21,335 nucleotides of DNA from Planctomycetota bacterium (GTDB lineage: Bacteria; Planctomycetota; Phycisphaerae; Phycisphaerales; UBA1924), in NCBI GenBank assembly GCA_023432465.1, contig JAEYUO010000010.1, forward strand, positions 1-21,335, given 5' to 3'. The notes below the pieces were generated by a model. It was not told where the DNA came from, did no database searches, and was given only the letters and a program-made list of their open reading frames with translations. The position numbers were made by a program, and so were the translations under genes. This document shows, piece by piece, positions 1-7,472 of this stretch; position 1 is the stretch's first letter, and the number at the start of each line of letters is the position of its first letter.

Positions 1-928
1 CGCCCGCGGTAGCTCCACCTTCTCGCATGAGCGCGGCCGCGGCGGCGGTGCTGGCGATCAGCGCGTTCACGCGGTTGTGCGCGCCGGGGACACTCAGTTG
101 CAGCGACTCGGGGAGCGCAGCGCGCACGGAGTCGGCATCGGTGGTGACGATCGTGACGGGGCACCTGGCCACGCTGGAGAACCGCTGCGCATCGGCGGAC
201 TCGACGGACTCGATCGCGATGTCTGTCGGCGTTTGATTCGCGAAGATGCCCTGCTTGCTCTTGGCGTAGTGATCGAACTCGCCGTGCCAGTCGATGTGGT
301 TGGGCTTGATGTTCGTGAGCACGCTGATCGCGGGGGACCATCCCTTCGCGTTGGTGTAGCCGACCGATTCGCCCAGCCAGTAGAGCATCGCGCTGGAGAG
401 CTCCAGCACGACCCAGTCGATCGGCCGGATGCGGTGCAGATCGGCCAGGAGCGAGCCGCCGATGTTCCCGCCGAGGTGCACGTGGTCGGCCCCGAGGACG
501 CGGCGGAGGATGTGCGCGGCCATCGAGGTGGTCGTGCTCTTGCCGGCCGAGCCGGTGATGCCGATCGTGCGCTCGCGCGAGGGGAGGCGCTCGACGAGCA
601 GGCGGATCTCGGTGGTGATCGGGATGCGCGCGGCCTGGGCAGCGCGGAGGAAGCGGTTCTCCCACGGCTTGGGCACGGCGGGGTTGGCGATCACGACCTC
701 GCAGGTGGTGAAGTCCGCGACGTTGTGCCCGCCCAGCCGGAGCGTGACGCTGCCGGAATCGATCAGGTCCTGGATTCGCGCGATCGAATCGGTGAGCTTG
801 TCGGGCGGGTCGAGATCGGTAACGAGCACATCGGCGCTGTGCGCGGCGAGCCACCGCGTGACGCCGACACCGCCGCCGAAGCGGCCAAGGCCCATGACGG
901 TCACACGCTTGCCGGCGATATCGAGCAT
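1..928 (-). CDS. murD: UDP-N-acetylmuramoylalanine--D-glutamate ligase MurD (3' end cut by window edge)
   Basis: Cytoplasmic Mur ligase that adds D-glutamate to UDP-MurNAc-L-Ala using ATP, in peptidoglycan precursor synthesis. The first 309 residues are visible and the C-terminal ligase domain is off the left edge. Residues 1-110 are a Rossmann-like UDP-binding domain (VTVMGLGRFGGG at 9-20). The ATP P-loop is GITGSAGKSTTT at 123-134. The Mg-binding region is LELSSAMLYWL at 175-185, followed by TNIKPNHIDWHG (205-216) with the SKQGIF lysine around 225, and a GAHNRVNAL motif at 282-290 that is diagnostic of Mur ligases. The ATG at 928 (CAT on the plus strand) gives a natural N-terminus, but no convincing Shine-Dalgarno precedes it. 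It lies downstream of the transaminase gene on the same strand, with a 243-bp gap. The P-loop reads GSAGKS rather than the more usual GTNGKT, which is a tolerated variant. Assignment to MurD rather than MurC/E/F rests on the N-terminal domain and the central motifs. Confidence 0.95.
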   Translation of the reverse strand, partial: MLDIAGKRVTVMGLGRFGGGVGVTRWLAAHSADVLVTDLDPPDKLTDSIARIQDLIDSGSVTLRLGGHNVADFTTCEVVIANPAVPKPWENRFLRAAQAARIPITTEIRLLVERLPSRERTIGITGSAGKSTTTSMAAHILRRVLGADHVHLGGNIGGSLLADLHRIRPIDWVVLELSSAMLYWLGESVGYTNAKGWSPAISVLTNIKPNHIDWHGEFDHYAKSKQGIFANQTPTDIAIESVESADAQRFSSVARCPVTIVTTDADSVRAALPESLQLSVPGAHNRVNALIASTAAAAALMREGGATAG

Positions 929-1171
929 GGAAGACTGTATCGGCGAAGAAGGAACTCAGAGAAGCGGAGGGAGCAGAGAAATCGCAGAGGAAGCCGGGAA
1001 CGAAGAACAAACGGACTGAAAGTGACCCACCGGATGGTGCGGTTGAGTACGCCCGATCTCCTCGGAACTGGTCTCCCCACGTTCCTCCCACCGAATCAAT
1101 GCTCCGGTCCTTGCTCGATGTCTTCCTCCCCTCCGCTGTCCTCCGCTCACTCTGCTTCTCTGAGTTCCTCT
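929..1171. repeat. murD/transaminase gap holding a 16-bp inverted word repeat and purine-rich strings
   Basis: This 243-bp non-coding gap has a perfect 16-nt inverted pair: aggaactcagagaagc at 950-965 and its reverse complement at 1154-1169. Each arm extends inward into further purine-rich words on its own strand (966-1010 on plus; the complement of about 1113-1153 on minus). The right arm begins three bases after the transaminase stop and the left arm ends about 20 bases before the murD start. A transcript running from the transaminase into murD could therefore fold into a hairpin with a loop of about 190 nt. The words resemble purine-rich dispersed intergenic repeats found in several high-GC bacteria (recollection, not a database match). 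No gene is supported here: a 64-codon frame on the minus strand has no recognisable features. Confidence 0.6.
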
Positions 1172-2056
1172 TCAGTCTCGACCGGAACGGATGGCATCGA
1201 TGAGTGTGCGGAGCAGCCGCGACGAAACAGGCCCGGGCACGCCATCGCCCACCGCCTGGCCATCCAGCCTCGTCACGCTCGCCACCATCGTCGTCGTGCC
1301 GATGAGCATCACCTCGCGTGCATCGCGCAGCTCGCTCGCCCGCACCACCCGCTCGCGGATCTCCGGCCGCTCGCGCAGCAGGATCGCCCGCGTCACGCCC
1401 GCCAGGATCGGCACACTCTCCAGCGAGGGTGTGCACACCTCGCCCTCCCGCGTCACGATCACCACGTTGGTCGCCAGCCCCTCACCCACCAGAGCGTCCT
1501 CTCCGCCCCCCACCCCCATCCGGAGCAGGATCGCATCGTCCGCGCCCATCGCATCCGCACGCATCGCGCACCACACGTTGCCCATCAGCGAGATCGACTT
1601 GAGCCGCCCCTTCTCCCAGCGGATGTCCCGCAGCGTCACGGCGGACTTGGCCACCGGCTTCACGATGCTCGCCAGCGGCGGCTGCGGCGAGCAGTACGCG
1701 AACACCGTCGGCTTCATCTCCTGCGCGGGCACGCGCTGCCGCACCGGCATGCCCTCGCCCGGCGTGCCGCGGGTCACCTGCCAATAGACAAACGCGTCGC
1801 GCATCGCGTTGGCCGCGAGCAACTGCTCCGACACCGGGCCGAGCTGCGAGACATCCCACGCGATCCCCGCTTCGCGCAGGCCATCGGCCATGCGTTCCTC
1901 GTGCCCGCGCAGGCCGACGATCCGCGTGCCCTCTCCTGCCCGAGGCACGGACCGCAGACCCTCGTACACGCCATCGCCGAACACAAAGCCCCGGTCGAAC
2001 ACGCTCACGCGCGCCAGGTCCTTGTGCAGCAGCTCGCCATTCAGGTAGACGATCAC
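1172..2056 (-). CDS. dat: Class IV (fold type IV) PLP aminotransferase, probably D-amino acid transaminase
   Basis: A 294-residue PLP enzyme of fold type IV, cytoplasmic. The order of motifs matches D-amino acid transaminase: YLNGELL (4-10), SVFDRGFVFGDGVYEGLR (18-35), YWQVTRG (91-97), PTVFAY (116-121), DIRWEKGRLKSISLMGN (144-160) with the presumed Schiff-base lysine K153, the cofactor-contacting EGLATN region (192-197), SVPILAGVTR (214-223) and GDGVPGPV (270-277). The reaction would be D-Ala plus 2-oxoglutarate to pyruvate plus D-Glu, or a similar exchange. Branched-chain aminotransferase and 4-amino-4-deoxychorismate lyase are relatives; the length and motif spellings favour Dat. The start is GTG at 2056, preceded at 6-7 nt by GAGGGAG, which lies inside a tandem repeat. 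Next to murD it could supply the D-Glu that MurD uses (inference). Confidence 0.8.
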   Translation of the reverse strand: MIVYLNGELLHKDLARVSVFDRGFVFGDGVYEGLRSVPRAGEGTRIVGLRGHEERMADGLREAGIAWDVSQLGPVSEQLLAANAMRDAFVYWQVTRGTPGEGMPVRQRVPAQEMKPTVFAYCSPQPPLASIVKPVAKSAVTLRDIRWEKGRLKSISLMGNVWCAMRADAMGADDAILLRMGVGGGEDALVGEGLATNVVIVTREGEVCTPSLESVPILAGVTRAILLRERPEIRERVVRASELRDAREVMLIGTTTMVASVTRLDGQAVGDGVPGPVSSRLLRTLIDAIRSGRD

Positions 2057-2061
2057 GCGGG

Positions 2062-2093
2062 CTCCCTCAATCCCTTCTTCCCTCGATCCCTTC
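2062..2093 (-). repeat. Two tandem 16-bp units filling the priA/dat gap
   Basis: Read on the minus strand, the 37-bp gap between the priA stop and the dat GTG is almost entirely two adjacent 16-nt copies, GAAGGGATCGAGGGAA then GAAGGGATTGAGGGAG, differing at two positions. Each copy is itself roughly two 8-nt halves. The last GAGGGAG serves as the apparent ribosome binding site of dat, so the repeat and the translation signal coincide. Confidence 0.75.
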
Positions 2094-4595
2094 CTACATC
2101 AACGCGATCGGGTCGACATCCACCGCCGTCCGCGCATCGCTCTTGAGCAAGCCCCGCGCCCGCACGCGCATCAGCGCCTCCTGCACCAGTCCTCTTCGCG
2201 GCCCCACGACCTCGATGCTCACGCGGTGGAACCCCGCGATCCGCGAGACCGGGCAGGGCATCGGGCCGATGACGCCCAGCCCCCCGCCGCCGATGGCCTG
2301 CCCCTCTTCCTTGAGCGCACGCGCGATTCCCTCCGCCGCGGCGTTCGCCTTCGCCAGGTCCTCATCGCGGCAGACGATGCGGGCCATCCGTGTGATCGGC
2401 GGCAGGTTCGCGCCCGCACGGAACTCCAGCTCCTCCCGCGCGAAGCTCTCAAAGTCGTGCGCGGCGGCGTGCACGATCGCCGGGGCATCGGGCTCGAGCG
2501 TCTGCACGAACACCCTGCCGGCGTGCTCGCCGCGGCCCGCGCGCCCGGCCACCTGCGACACGAGCTGGAATGTCCGCTCGGCAGCGCGGAAATCCGGGAG
2601 CGAGAGCGCGGTGTCGGCGTTGATCACCCCGACCAGCCGCACGTTGGGGAAGTCGAGCCCCTTGGCGATCATCTGCGTGCCGACCAGCACGCGGACCTCG
2701 CCGGATGCGAAACGCTCCAGCAACTCGTGGAACTCGCGCCCGGTCTTCATCGTGTCGCCATCGACGCGCACCAGCCAGCCCTCATCCGCGCCCGAGGCCG
2801 CGAGGATGCGCCCGAACTTGGTCTGCAGCTCCTCCTCCACCCGCTGCGTGCCCATGCCCAGCAGGTGGATGCGTCCCTCGCACACCGGGCACTTCGCCGG
2901 GACACGCTGCTGGGCCAGGCAGTGGTGGCACCGCACGAAGCTGAAGCCGCCATCGGCCCCGCGCTTGAGCCGGTGCTCCACCATCCGCGCATCGCACTCG
3001 CCGCAGCTCAGCACATACCCGCACCTCGCATCGGCGCACGCGATGTAGCACGAATACCCGCGCCGGTTCAGCAGCAGGATCGCCTGCCCCCCATCGCGCA
3101 GCGTCTCGCCCAGCGCACGCTCGAGCGTCGGCCCGAGCATGTGCTCCCGCGCCCCGACGCCGCCCCGGGTCTCGCCGCGGATCGCGGCGTGCGCACGCAG
3201 CTTCCACTCCTCGCGCAGATCGACCACCTCCACCCGCGGCATCGCCCCGCCGCCGACACGCTCGCGCAGACGCCACAGCGCGTACCGGCCGCGGGCCGCA
3301 GCCCTCCGCTCCTTGGCTCCCTCCACATTTGCCAATTTGGTTATTTGCTCATTTGCCATTTGCGGCGCAGCCGCATTCGCCCACGTCTCCAGGCTCGGTG
3401 TCGCCGAGCCCAGCACCACCGGGCACCCCTCCAGCTGCGCACGCTTGATCGCCACATCCCGCCCGTGGTAGCGCGGCAACTGGTCCTGCTTGTAGTCGCT
3501 CGCGTGCTCTTCATCGACGACGATCACGCCCAGCCTCTCCAGCGGGGCGAACACCGCCGACCGTGCGCCGACCACCACCCGCGCCTTGCCGCTCGCCGCC
3601 GCGGCCCACTGCGCATGCCGCTGCGAAGCGCTCAGCCCCGAGTGCAGCACCGCCACACCCGCGCCGCTCGCCGCGCCAAACCTTGCCTGGAAGCGTCCGG
3701 CGGTCTGCGGCGTCAGCGAGATCTCCGGCACGAGCACCAGCGCGCTCTGCCCCTTGGCCAGCACGCGCTCGATGATGCGGAGATACACCTCCGTCTTCCC
3801 CGAGCCCGTCACGCCGTACAGCACATGCACGCCAAAGCCGCCGAGCGTGCCGCTGATCCCCTCGACCGCCGCATCCTGATCCGCCGACAGCCGCACCCGC
3901 GCCTGCGTTGTGCCCTTCTGCTCGATCAGCACCGGGTCGGGCGCGCCGCCAATGCTGCGCACCTCTTCCCGCTCCACCCGCCGCAGCAGCCCCGCGTTCA
4001 CCAGCTTGTTGAGGGCGCCGATGTTCGCCGCGCCGATGCGTTCCGCCAGCACGTGCGCATCCAGCGGCAGGGCCTCCCGACCCAAGGCGGCAACATGGCC
4101 CCAAGCCAGGCGCGTCGCCTTGGTCATCTTGACCTCGACCAGCGAGGCCTCGACCTCCGGCTCCACGCGGTCGAGCAGCTCCCGCACCACGTGCCCGGTC
4201 CGCTTCTTCACCGCCGCGGGCATCATCGCCGCCAGCACCATCCCCACCGGGCAGACGTAGTACGCCGAGATCCACCTGGCCAGCTCCACCAGCCTCGCCG
4301 GCAGCCCGACCCCCGCATCCCGCAGGATGGACTTCACCTTGTCTGGCGCGAAGCCCTCGCACAGCCCGATGCCCCCCACTTCCACCACGATCCCCGCCGC
4401 GGCGGTGTTCCCACGCCCCAGCGGCACCTCGACGCGCCGGCCAAGCTCGACGGGCGCTGCGCTGCGATAGGTGAGCGCGGCCTCCGTCCCGCCCCGGTCC
4501 ATGCCGCGCTCCACCGCGACGCGCAGGTACGTCCACTCCCCGCCGGCGGCGGGCGTGTGCAGTTCCGGCTCATCGTGTGCGAACAGGTGGGCCAT
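2094..4595 (-). CDS. priA: Primosomal replication restart helicase PriA
   Basis: 3'-to-5' superfamily-2 DNA helicase that reloads the replisome at stalled forks. The predicted protein is 833 residues. The N-terminal 3'-DNA-binding and winged-helix region covers about 1-240. Walker A is GVTGSGKTEVY (261-271), the DEEH box is at 361-364 in VIVVDEEHASDYKQ, and GSATPSLETW is at 396-405. The zinc-binding segment has cysteines at 520, 525, 531, 534, 556, 559, 569 and 572. Helicase motif V is GTQMIAKGLDFPNV (about 639-652) and motif VI is QVAGRAGRG (about 681-689). The first cysteine pair is spaced C-x4-C rather than the usual C-x2-C. The start ATG at 4595 (MAHLFAHDEP) was chosen because the upstream in-frame extension to 4700 is arginine-rich, non-conserved and would overlap the divergent carA start region. 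About 23 residues (around 408-431) are inserted between SLETW and the RYALWRL segment by an AT-rich block. Confidence 0.97.
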   Translation of the reverse strand: MAHLFAHDEPELHTPAAGGEWTYLRVAVERGMDRGGTEAALTYRSAAPVELGRRVEVPLGRGNTAAAGIVVEVGGIGLCEGFAPDKVKSILRDAGVGLPARLVELARWISAYYVCPVGMVLAAMMPAAVKKRTGHVVRELLDRVEPEVEASLVEVKMTKATRLAWGHVAALGREALPLDAHVLAERIGAANIGALNKLVNAGLLRRVEREEVRSIGGAPDPVLIEQKGTTQARVRLSADQDAAVEGISGTLGGFGVHVLYGVTGSGKTEVYLRIIERVLAKGQSALVLVPEISLTPQTAGRFQARFGAASGAGVAVLHSGLSASQRHAQWAAAASGKARVVVGARSAVFAPLERLGVIVVDEEHASDYKQDQLPRYHGRDVAIKRAQLEGCPVVLGSATPSLETWANAAAPQMANEQITKLANVEGAKERRAAARGRYALWRLRERVGGGAMPRVEVVDLREEWKLRAHAAIRGETRGGVGAREHMLGPTLERALGETLRDGGQAILLLNRRGYSCYIACADARCGYVLSCGECDARMVEHRLKRGADGGFSFVRCHHCLAQQRVPAKCPVCEGRIHLLGMGTQRVEEELQTKFGRILAASGADEGWLVRVDGDTMKTGREFHELLERFASGEVRVLVGTQMIAKGLDFPNVRLVGVINADTALSLPDFRAAERTFQLVSQVAGRAGRGEHAGRVFVQTLEPDAPAIVHAAAHDFESFAREELEFRAGANLPPITRMARIVCRDEDLAKANAAAEGIARALKEEGQAIGGGGLGVIGPMPCPVSRIAGFHRVSIEVVGPRRGLVQEALMRVRARGLLKSDARTAVDVDPIALM
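3304..3372 (-). repeat. 69-bp AT-rich repeat block inserted in frame within priA
   Basis: Within the otherwise very GC-rich priA, bases 3322-3361 are about 60% A+T and carry the word ATTTGC four times (for example catttgcca at 3326-3334 and 3350-3358), at roughly 8-nt spacing. The block is bounded by the 7-bp direct repeat CGCAGCC at 3297-3303 and 3366-3372, a period of exactly 69 bp (23 codons), so the frame is kept. Its other half reads GGAGGGAGCCAAGGAGCGG on the coding strand; its first nine bases, GGAGGGAGC, also occur in the murD/dat gap at 966-974. The encoded segment falls between two conserved PriA motifs where other PriA proteins are shorter (family knowledge). Confidence 0.65.
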
Positions 4596-4660
4596 CGCGT
4601 GCTGCAACGGTAACCGCGCTGCCCGCCCCGCGCGGCGCGATCGTCCTAACATCCGCTTTG
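4596..4660. promoter_or_regulatory. Divergent priA/carA promoter region
   Basis: The only 65 bp separating two divergent starts, so promoters for both genes should lie here or overlap the coding starts. On the plus strand TAACAT at 4647-4652 matches four of six -10 positions and sits nine bases before the carA ATG, implying a very short or absent leader. No good -35 is visible, and no Shine-Dalgarno precedes either start. Confidence 0.3.
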
Positions 4661-5914
4661 ATGCACAACGAAAACGCACTCCCGCTCGGCCGACTCGCAC
4701 TCGAAGACGGCTCGGTCTTCGCCGGACAGGCCTTCGGCGCGACCGGCCGGTCCATCTGCCGGGCGGCGGAGGTGGTGTTCAACACCGCCATGACCGGGTA
4801 TCAGGAGGCGATCACCGATCCTTCCTACTCCGGCCAGATCCTCGCCTTCACCGCCCCGCTCATCGGCAACACCGGCGTGAACGAGGAGGACCTCGAATCC
4901 GCCAAGGTCCAGGTCTCCGGCGTCATCGTGCGGGAGCTGGCCCGCCTGCACTCCAGCTTCCGCGCCACCACCGATCTCTCCACCTATCTCACCAACGCCG
5001 GGATCCTCGGCCTGACCGGCGTCGATACCCGTGCCCTCACCCGTCGCCTCCGCGTCCGCGGCGTGATGAACGCCGCCATCAGCGACCTGCCGCGGGAGAC
5101 GCTTTCGGATGAGGCCCTTGTCAACGCCGCCCGCACCGCCCCCGATATGAGCGGCCAGAACCTGGTCCCCTTGGTCGGCTGCACCAACAACAGCCGGTGG
5201 GAAGAGACCCTCGGGGAGTGGTCGCCCGAGGCCCAGACCGGCCGGAAGTCCGGCACTGGCAAGCGTTTCCGTGTCGTCGCCCTGGATTGCGGGGCCAAGC
5301 GCAACATCCTCCGCAACCTCGCCGACCGGGGGTGCGAGGTCACCGTCGTCCCCCACGACATCTCCGGGGCGGACCTTCGGGCCCGCTTTGCCACCGGCGA
5401 GGTGGACGGCCTGTTCGTCTCCAACGGCCCGGGGGACCCCGCGGCGGTCGAAGCTACTATTAGCACCCTCCAACAGGTGGTCGGCGATCCCAAGTTCACG
5501 ATCCCAACGTTCGGCATTTGCCTGGGTCACCAGCTCCTGTCCCTCGCCCTTGGCGCGAAGACCTACAAGCTCAAGTTCGGCCACCGAGGCCTGAACCAGC
5601 CGGTCCTGAACGTCCTGACCAGCCGCGTGGAGATCACCAGCCAGAACCACGGCTTCGCGGTCGATCCGGACTCCCTCAAAGCGGTGGGCGGCATCCCCAC
5701 GCACTACAACCTGAACGACAACACCCTCGCGGGCTTTTGCATGACGGATCGGCCCGTCTTCGCCGTGCAGCACCACCCCGAGGCCTCGCCGGGACCGCAC
5801 GATTCCTCCTATCTGTTTGATGCGTTCGTGCGGATGATGACCGACCGCAAGCCCCTGCCCGAGCAGTTCCGCCCGGCCCAGACCGCTTCCCTTGTTGCAG
5901 CGGCCGGGCTTTGA
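4661..5914 (+). CDS. carA: Carbamoyl-phosphate synthase small (glutamine amidotransferase) subunit
   Basis: Hydrolyses glutamine and channels ammonia to CarB to make carbamoyl phosphate for pyrimidine and arginine synthesis; cytoplasmic. The protein is 417 residues, typical for the family. The N-terminal CPSase small domain spans about 8-150 (FNTAMTGYQEAITDPSY, GNTGVNEED). The class I amidotransferase domain covers about 203-395, with nucleophile C287 in FGICLGHQ, SQNHGFAV around 327-334, and H372/E374 in VQHHPEASPGP. The ATG at 4661 (MHNENALPLG) is chosen over an in-frame ATG at 4577, because the extra 28 residues are non-conserved and overlap the priA start. carB is not adjacent. Confidence 0.97.
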   Translation: MHNENALPLGRLALEDGSVFAGQAFGATGRSICRAAEVVFNTAMTGYQEAITDPSYSGQILAFTAPLIGNTGVNEEDLESAKVQVSGVIVRELARLHSSFRATTDLSTYLTNAGILGLTGVDTRALTRRLRVRGVMNAAISDLPRETLSDEALVNAARTAPDMSGQNLVPLVGCTNNSRWEETLGEWSPEAQTGRKSGTGKRFRVVALDCGAKRNILRNLADRGCEVTVVPHDISGADLRARFATGEVDGLFVSNGPGDPAAVEATISTLQQVVGDPKFTIPTFGICLGHQLLSLALGAKTYKLKFGHRGLNQPVLNVLTSRVEITSQNHGFAVDPDSLKAVGGIPTHYNLNDNTLAGFCMTDRPVFAVQHHPEASPGPHDSSYLFDAFVRMMTDRKPLPEQFRPAQTASLVAAAGL

Positions 5915-5945
5915 GGCAATAAACCCGAACGTAAATGGTTATGCT
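5911..5945 (+). promoter_or_regulatory. Possible promoter for the LTXXQ gene pair
   Basis: The gap after carA is locally AT-rich (aataaaccc, gtaaatggttatgct). TTGAGG at 5911-5916 overlaps the carA stop and resembles a -35; TAAATG (5932-5937) or TATGCT (5940-5945) could act as a -10, but the spacings (15 and 23) are poor. No terminator-like hairpin follows carA, so read-through is also possible. Confidence 0.2.
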
Positions 5946-5991
5946 GACCAGAGGGTGCGACTCTGCGCCCGGTCACCACGGAGAAACGTCC

Positions 5992-7350
5992 ATGCTGCGC
6001 ATCGCGCCCACCACCCGTATCGTCGCCGCGGTCATCGCCGGCGCGCTCTTCACCGCCTCCCCGACACTCGCGCAGGGGCAGCCCGGCCGAGGCGAAGGGC
6101 AGCGCGAGGGCGGCCGCCAGCCGGGCGGTCAGCGTGGAGGCGGCGGAGGCGGGATGTTCGGCGGCATGGGCATGGGCGGGATGGGCCAGGTGTTCGAGCC
6201 GCCGATCAACTCGCGCGAGCTCGACACATATGCCCAGATGCTCGGCCTCGATGCCGACCAGACCGAGGCGCTCACCGCCCTGCTCGAAGCTCATCAGCAG
6301 GAGTTCAACGAGTCGGCCCGGGTCGCCCGCGAGAAGCTCGAGAGCCTCCGCGAGGAAGCCCGCGAGGCACGCGACCCGCAGGTCTGGCGCGAGATGGGCG
6401 CGCAGATGGAGACCTTCCGCAAGGCCCGCCAGAAGATGGAGGACAGCTTCTTCTCCGACTTCAAGGCCGTGCTCACCCCCGCCCAGACCGAGAAGTTCCC
6501 CAAGATCGAGCGCCAGCGCCGGCGCGAGCAGACCATCGGCCGCGGCCTGATGAGCGGCGAGCGCGTGGACCTCATCCGCACCATCGCGGACCTCAAGCTC
6601 CCGGCCGAGCAGCTCGAAGCCGTGCAGCCCACGCTCGACCTCTACGAGGCGGACCTCGACCGCGAACTGGCGACACGCAACACGGTCTATGAAGAGAGCC
6701 AGAGCAAGATCCGCGAGATGTTCGAGGCCGGCAACATGGACGAGATGCAGAAGGTCCTTGAGAAGGGGCGCGAAGCCTCCAAGCGCGTCCGCGATGTGAA
6801 CCGTCGCTACGCCCGCCAGCTTGAGACGATGCTCCCCTCCGAGGCCCAGGCGAAGTTCGCCGAGCAGGTTCGTCGCGAGAGCTTCCCGATGGTGTATCGG
6901 CCGACGCAGGCGAGCCGCGCGCTCGAAGCCGCCCGCGCCTTCACCGACCTCGATGAGAACCAGACCGCCGCCCTCGGCACGCTCGCCGAGACCTACGACC
7001 GCGAGCTCACCTCCCTCAACAAGCAGCTCGAGCAGGCCACGCTCGACCGCGAGGAGAGCATCACCGCGCAGGACCTGATGTCCCGCGGCATGGGCGGCTT
7101 CCGCGGCGAGGACGGCCCCGTCGGCGAGCTGCGCGAGAAGCGCCGCGAACTCGACAACACCACGATGGACAAGCTCCGTGCCCTGCTCACGCCCGAGCAG
7201 ATCGAGAACCTCCCGCGCCGCGATGACCGCGCCGGCCCGGGCGGCGGCGATCGCGAGGGTGGACGCGACGGCGGCGGACGCCAGCAGCCGCGTCGTCGGC
7301 CCGGCGGCGGCGGCGACGATGCCGCTCCCCCGCCCAACTCCCGCACCTGA
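5992..7350 (+). CDS. Exported protein with three LTXXQ (Spy/CpxP-like) helical units, copy 1
   Basis: 452 residues with an N-terminal signal peptide (hydrophobic core about 9-22, likely cleavage after TLA at 27), then a Gly/Arg/Gln-rich linker (30-66). The rest is a predicted all-helical body of three related units at about 84-172, 200-300 and 318-409. Each starts with a leucine-rich turn (LGLDADQ, LKLPAEQ, LDENQ), has a long charged helical stretch, and ends with LTPAQ (161), LPSEA (281, degenerate) or LTPEQ (399). LTXXQ is the hallmark of the Spy/CpxP periplasmic chaperone and metal-resistance family, but those proteins carry one such module. The tail (412-452) is Gly/Arg/Pro-rich. The start ATG at 5992 has GGAGA at 5980-5984; an in-frame ATG at 5935 lacks such a site and would spoil the signal peptide. 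The neighbour at 7473 is a clear paralogue. Function unknown; envelope chaperone or stress sensor is inference. Confidence 0.85.
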   Translation: MLRIAPTTRIVAAVIAGALFTASPTLAQGQPGRGEGQREGGRQPGGQRGGGGGGMFGGMGMGGMGQVFEPPINSRELDTYAQMLGLDADQTEALTALLEAHQQEFNESARVAREKLESLREEAREARDPQVWREMGAQMETFRKARQKMEDSFFSDFKAVLTPAQTEKFPKIERQRRREQTIGRGLMSGERVDLIRTIADLKLPAEQLEAVQPTLDLYEADLDRELATRNTVYEESQSKIREMFEAGNMDEMQKVLEKGREASKRVRDVNRRYARQLETMLPSEAQAKFAEQVRRESFPMVYRPTQASRALEAARAFTDLDENQTAALGTLAETYDRELTSLNKQLEQATLDREESITAQDLMSRGMGGFRGEDGPVGELREKRRELDNTTMDKLRALLTPEQIENLPRRDDRAGPGGGDREGGRDGGGRQQPRRRPGGGGDDAAPPPNSRT

Positions 7351-7426
7351 TCCGCCCGCTCATCTCCGCCCTGCGGAGCTGTGCAGCACGACGGATCAGC
7401 AACACGCCCGCGTCTTGAGTTCAGAG

Positions 7427-7453
7427 CAGGGCCGGGCGGTTCCGGCCCTGTTT
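7427..7453 (+). terminator. GC-rich hairpin with short T run between the LTXXQ genes
   Basis: A perfect 9-bp stem, cagggccgg (7427-7435) with ccggccctg (7442-7450), a 6-nt loop and then TTT. It sits about 76 bp after the first LTXXQ gene and 20 bp before the second, just before the GGGAG ribosome binding site at 7462-7466. It may act as a weak terminator or attenuator that sets different levels of the two paralogues. Confidence 0.55.
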
Positions 7454-7472
7454 CCATAGTCGGGAGTCCCGC

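Noticed and set aside
956..1150. A 64-codon minus-strand frame in the murD/dat gap
   Set aside because: Made largely from the inverted repeat arms, with no ribosome binding site or family resemblance.
77..2146. A 689-codon plus-strand frame across murD and the transaminase
   Set aside because: Runs antisense to two well-supported genes and through the non-coding gap; Arg/His/Pro-rich nonsense composition.
2226..4613. A 795-codon plus-strand frame
   Set aside because: Antisense shadow of priA, no recognisable motif.
4596..4700. Upstream extension of priA to an ATG at 4700
   Set aside because: Adds 35 arginine-rich residues overlapping the carA start; PriA proteins normally begin near the chosen Met.
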